Shown here: one piece after another, positions 61,545 through 64,000 of the stretch
Numbering within the stretch: position 1 is the stretch's first letter
Layout: every line of letters begins with the position of its first letter
DNA from: Ridgeia piscesae
Taxonomy: Eukaryota; Annelida; Polychaeta; Sabellida; Siboglinidae
Assembly: GCA_025642075.2 (NCBI GenBank)
Contig: JAODUO010001219.1
Span: forward strand, 61,001-125,000
Length of the DNA: 64,000 nucleotides
Reading direction: 5' to 3'
Made by a program: the position numbers and the translations under genes
The notes under the pieces: model-generated
What the model saw: the letters and a program-made list of their open reading frames with translations, nothing else
Database searches by the model: none
Told to the model about the DNA's origin: nothing

Positions 61545-61850
61545 TTATAGTACGATCTTTGGTAGGCGATGGTCTTTCATCCTGGAGACATGTCCTGCCC
61601 AGCGAAGCTGTGTTTTGAGGAGCATGGCCTCGATGCTGGTAACCTTAGCCATTTCAAGGACCTCAATGTTGGTGACGAAATAACTCCAATGGATGTTTAG
61701 GATAGCACGTAGGCAGTGCTGATGGTAACGGTAACGCTCGATGAGGTGCATATGGCGACGATAGGTGATCCATATGACTCAGCACTATACATGAGAGTGG
61801 ACAGCACAACAGCGTTGTAGACATTGATTGAGCGCCACAAGAAGAGTATC
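61545..61850 (-). mobile_element. LINE fragment, 3' part
   Basis: Minus-strand frames give VYNAVVLSTLMYSAESYG, then RYHQHCLRAILNIHWS, NIEVLEMAKVTSIEAMLL and LRWAGHVSRMKDHRLPKI, a standard LINE reverse-transcriptase C-terminal region, with frameshifts. Confidence 0.85.
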
Positions 61851-61854
61851 ATCC

Positions 61855-62052
61855 ACCCAGCATCTTCATCGAGCAGTCTGAACTGAAAGCAGTCCACAAA
61901 TTCAGCTACTTAGGATGCATTCCCACATCTGAAGCCAAAATAGACAAAGAAATGGACAGTAGGCTAGCAAAGGCAAACAGTGCCTTCGGTAGACTATGCG
62001 AACGGGTATGGAACAACAAAAATCTAAAGAAAGACACGAAAATCAATGTCAA
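61855..62052 (+). mobile_element. LINE fragment, 5' part, inverted
   Basis: Plus-strand translation (KFSYLGCIPTSEAKIDKEM, DSRLAKANSAFGRLCERVWN, NKNLKKDTKI) is the segment that normally lies just upstream of the 3' part, here on the opposite strand and abutting it. Confidence 0.8.
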
Positions 62053-62277
62053 TGTTCATGTCTACAAAGAACGTAATTGTCATCATGGCAACACTCAATG
62101 GCTTTCCCGTCGTCATCATCGCCGATCGTTAGAAACGACCCGTTCAGAATCCATGTGACAGCATTATTCACGTACGTAAACGATGACGTGACTGTATTGT
62201 TCACGTCTATAAAGAACGTCATCATGGCAACACTTAGTGAAATTCCCGTCGTCATCATCACTAATCGTTAGAAATGT
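62053..62277 (+). repeat. Direct duplication after the LINE
   Basis: 62053-62140 and 62198-62277 are copies (GTTCATGTCTACAAAGAACG / GTTCACGTCTATAAAGAACG, then CATCATGGCAACACT and TCCCGTCGTCATCATC), about 145 bp apart. Confidence 0.75.
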
Positions 62278-63894
62278 CTCAAGTTTTTCGACCATTGGCA
62301 GATCGGCGCAAGCATGTCTTGACAGACGCAGATGACAATGTCAATGACAACAGCACTTGATGTCTTGTCGGAGCATCGCGGATGTCCGACAAAAGTTTCG
62401 TTTTGTTGTTCGGTCGGCTTCTCTGTCGACTTTGAAAACAGATCCAGTTTCGGTGCACGTAGGGCCTACAGTATGCTAAAGGCAAAGGACGCTTCAAGCG
62501 ACGTTCATTGGTCCCATGACGCGCCGTTGCCGTAGGTGAAAACGATGGACGATCAGAGATCGCGGGCCGGTGTTTCGGTTGCCATTCGCTAATCGTTAAT
62601 CCGGCGTCTCAGTGACGTCAGGTCAATGATGTCCCTATAAACATGCAGTATTGAACACTGAGCTGAGCAAACATTCTTAGCCTTAATGTAATTGTTATGA
62701 TTTAACAACATATCGACAAGTCCACTGCAGCCATACACACCCTCAAAAATAATCATAACAACCGAATCTGAATAGCAACGCACCGAAGCGAAGCGATTCC
62801 ACCGGCGAACAGGACGGACACATGAAACAGCTGAAATGCCAAAATAACCAGTAAATATTTAAATAATTATATGAAACTTAAATGAAGTCGTGTACAGAGA
62901 TTTTTACTTTTTGCTAACATGTCGACAATTATGGGGGTGTGCCAGCGTTCTTTTCAACCTTCGGTGTACAAAAGAACTGTTGCTGTTTTTAACAGACGTC
63001 TTATGTAGTGTCGCTAATTTGGAAGAAAACCTTTATGAAAAGCAAGTGACGCTCACACAAATTTGCCATTTTAACTGCGTTAATGTGCGGTCGCATTCTG
63101 AGTAATTGCAATAATATTTTGTTCAATGTTAATTCGCATGAATTGATAAAAAAACCTTATTATTTTAACTGCGTATTATATTGTGCGATTGCATTCCAAT
63201 TCATTGTAGATGAATTGTGGTCAATTTGTAATTCGCACGAACATTGGAAAAACTAATTTAAATTTCACAGAAAACACGCAAACGAAGTTTTAGTTTATTA
63301 ATTACGTAATTTTATACTTTATATACTAATTCTATATATGTAGTGAATTGGGTTAATAATACTAGGGTGTTTCTTAATTGTTTTGCTAGTCTTCTAATCT
63401 GCACCTCAGAGCTAGTCATCTATCTCGTTGTCATGTAATCCTGGTGGATACTCATAGTCACCAGAGGGCACTAGTGTGTAAAATCACGCCCAGTTGGACA
63501 AAGTGGACAACCTGTTAGGCACATGTGTCCTGGGCCAGCGACCAGTCAACACCTAGTATCGGGACCCAGTAGTAAATTATCACCAGCGGCCTGGTAAGAT
63601 TGTTTTGTTGCATTGACATTATTAGTTTTATGTATGTGTTAAGTTTCTTGTATTACATGATATTGCATGTTATTATATTTTGATATATCATCAAGCTACA
63701 CATATAACTAAATGTCATACTTTATACGTTGGGAAGATGGGCGTGGCAAGTGAATGTATATAGCTTACAGGGCGTGGCAGTTCAGTGCTAAAGATGGGCG
63801 TATGAGATTGAACAACCACTGTTGTATGTTAATAATAGTTACGTGGTTGTACTAAAACGACAGTTATTTTCAAGTACTTAATATTTTATCAACG

Positions 63895-63926
<32 letters not shown>

Positions 63927-64000
63927 TTTGTGCGTGCGCGTGTATGTAACGGCAGTACTTAGGTCTACCGGCTTACTTTGCCAACGACTCAGTTGTATTC

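Larger units (their letters stand above)
58919..64000. other. Region right of geminin without a recognised gene
   Basis: Contains the palindrome at 59709, a CpG-richer stretch at about 60700-61070, SINE copy 4, the split LINE, the 62053 duplication, a diverged ~95-bp tandem duplication at 63066-63245 (ATTTTAACTGCGT... AATTCGCA) and a GT/GC tract at 63893-63950. Short open frames show no homology I recognise; an exon of a neighbouring gene cannot be excluded. Confidence 0.5.

Overview
This is a stretch of animal nuclear DNA. All four multi-exon genes use ordinary GT-AG introns, introns and spacers are AT-rich, and microsatellites, minisatellites, SINEs, LINE pieces and small DNA transposons are everywhere. 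The proteins align over their whole length with human ones. The repeat landscape suggests an invertebrate (a cephalochordate or other deuterostome, or a lophotrochozoan), but the species cannot be fixed from sequence alone.

Layout: (1) 287-12239, plus strand: the last 12 exons of RAD54L, a recombination motor ATPase; its 5' part lies left of the window. (2) 14873-31297, minus strand: WDR54, complete in 9 coding exons (326 aa), convergent with RAD54L. (3) 31680-46462, plus strand: ALG6, the ER glucosyltransferase, complete in 14 exons (516 aa), head-to-head with WDR54 across 382 bp. (4) 49541-51187, minus strand: a TRIM-type RING/B-box/coiled-coil protein in one exon. (5) 54016-58302, plus strand: geminin (GMNN), the CDT1 inhibitor; a candidate first exon at 47357-47377 would put the TRIM gene inside geminin intron 1. 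(6) 58303-64000: no recognisable gene; SINE, a 5'-inverted LINE and palindromes. RAD54L and geminin both act on DNA replication or repair, but nothing shows that the neighbourhood is functional.

The most striking signal is that long minisatellites sit exactly across splice junctions. Four arrays of unrelated sequence and period (64, 37, 41 and 51 bp) each contain a copied splice site plus 11-43 bases of the adjoining exon: RAD54L exon 5 acceptor, RAD54L exon 7 donor, WDR54 exon 4 donor and ALG6 exon 9 acceptor (exons numbered within the window). A fifth (43 bp) begins at the RAD54L exon 11 donor. In every case only the copy touching the exon body gives an open reading frame, so each intron carries from about a dozen to several dozen decoy splice sites. 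A separate 5.5-kb array of 60-bp units fills another WDR54 intron without touching an exon.

Mobile DNA includes a piggyBac-like element with TTAA ends, a possible hAT-like MITE, a 266-bp element with 12-bp flanking repeats, foldback elements, a tRNA-headed SINE family (four copies plus a tail fragment) and LINE fragments. Very long apparent ORFs inside the 60-, 51- and 18-bp arrays and the CA/GT tracts are artefacts of periods divisible by three or of dinucleotide repeats.
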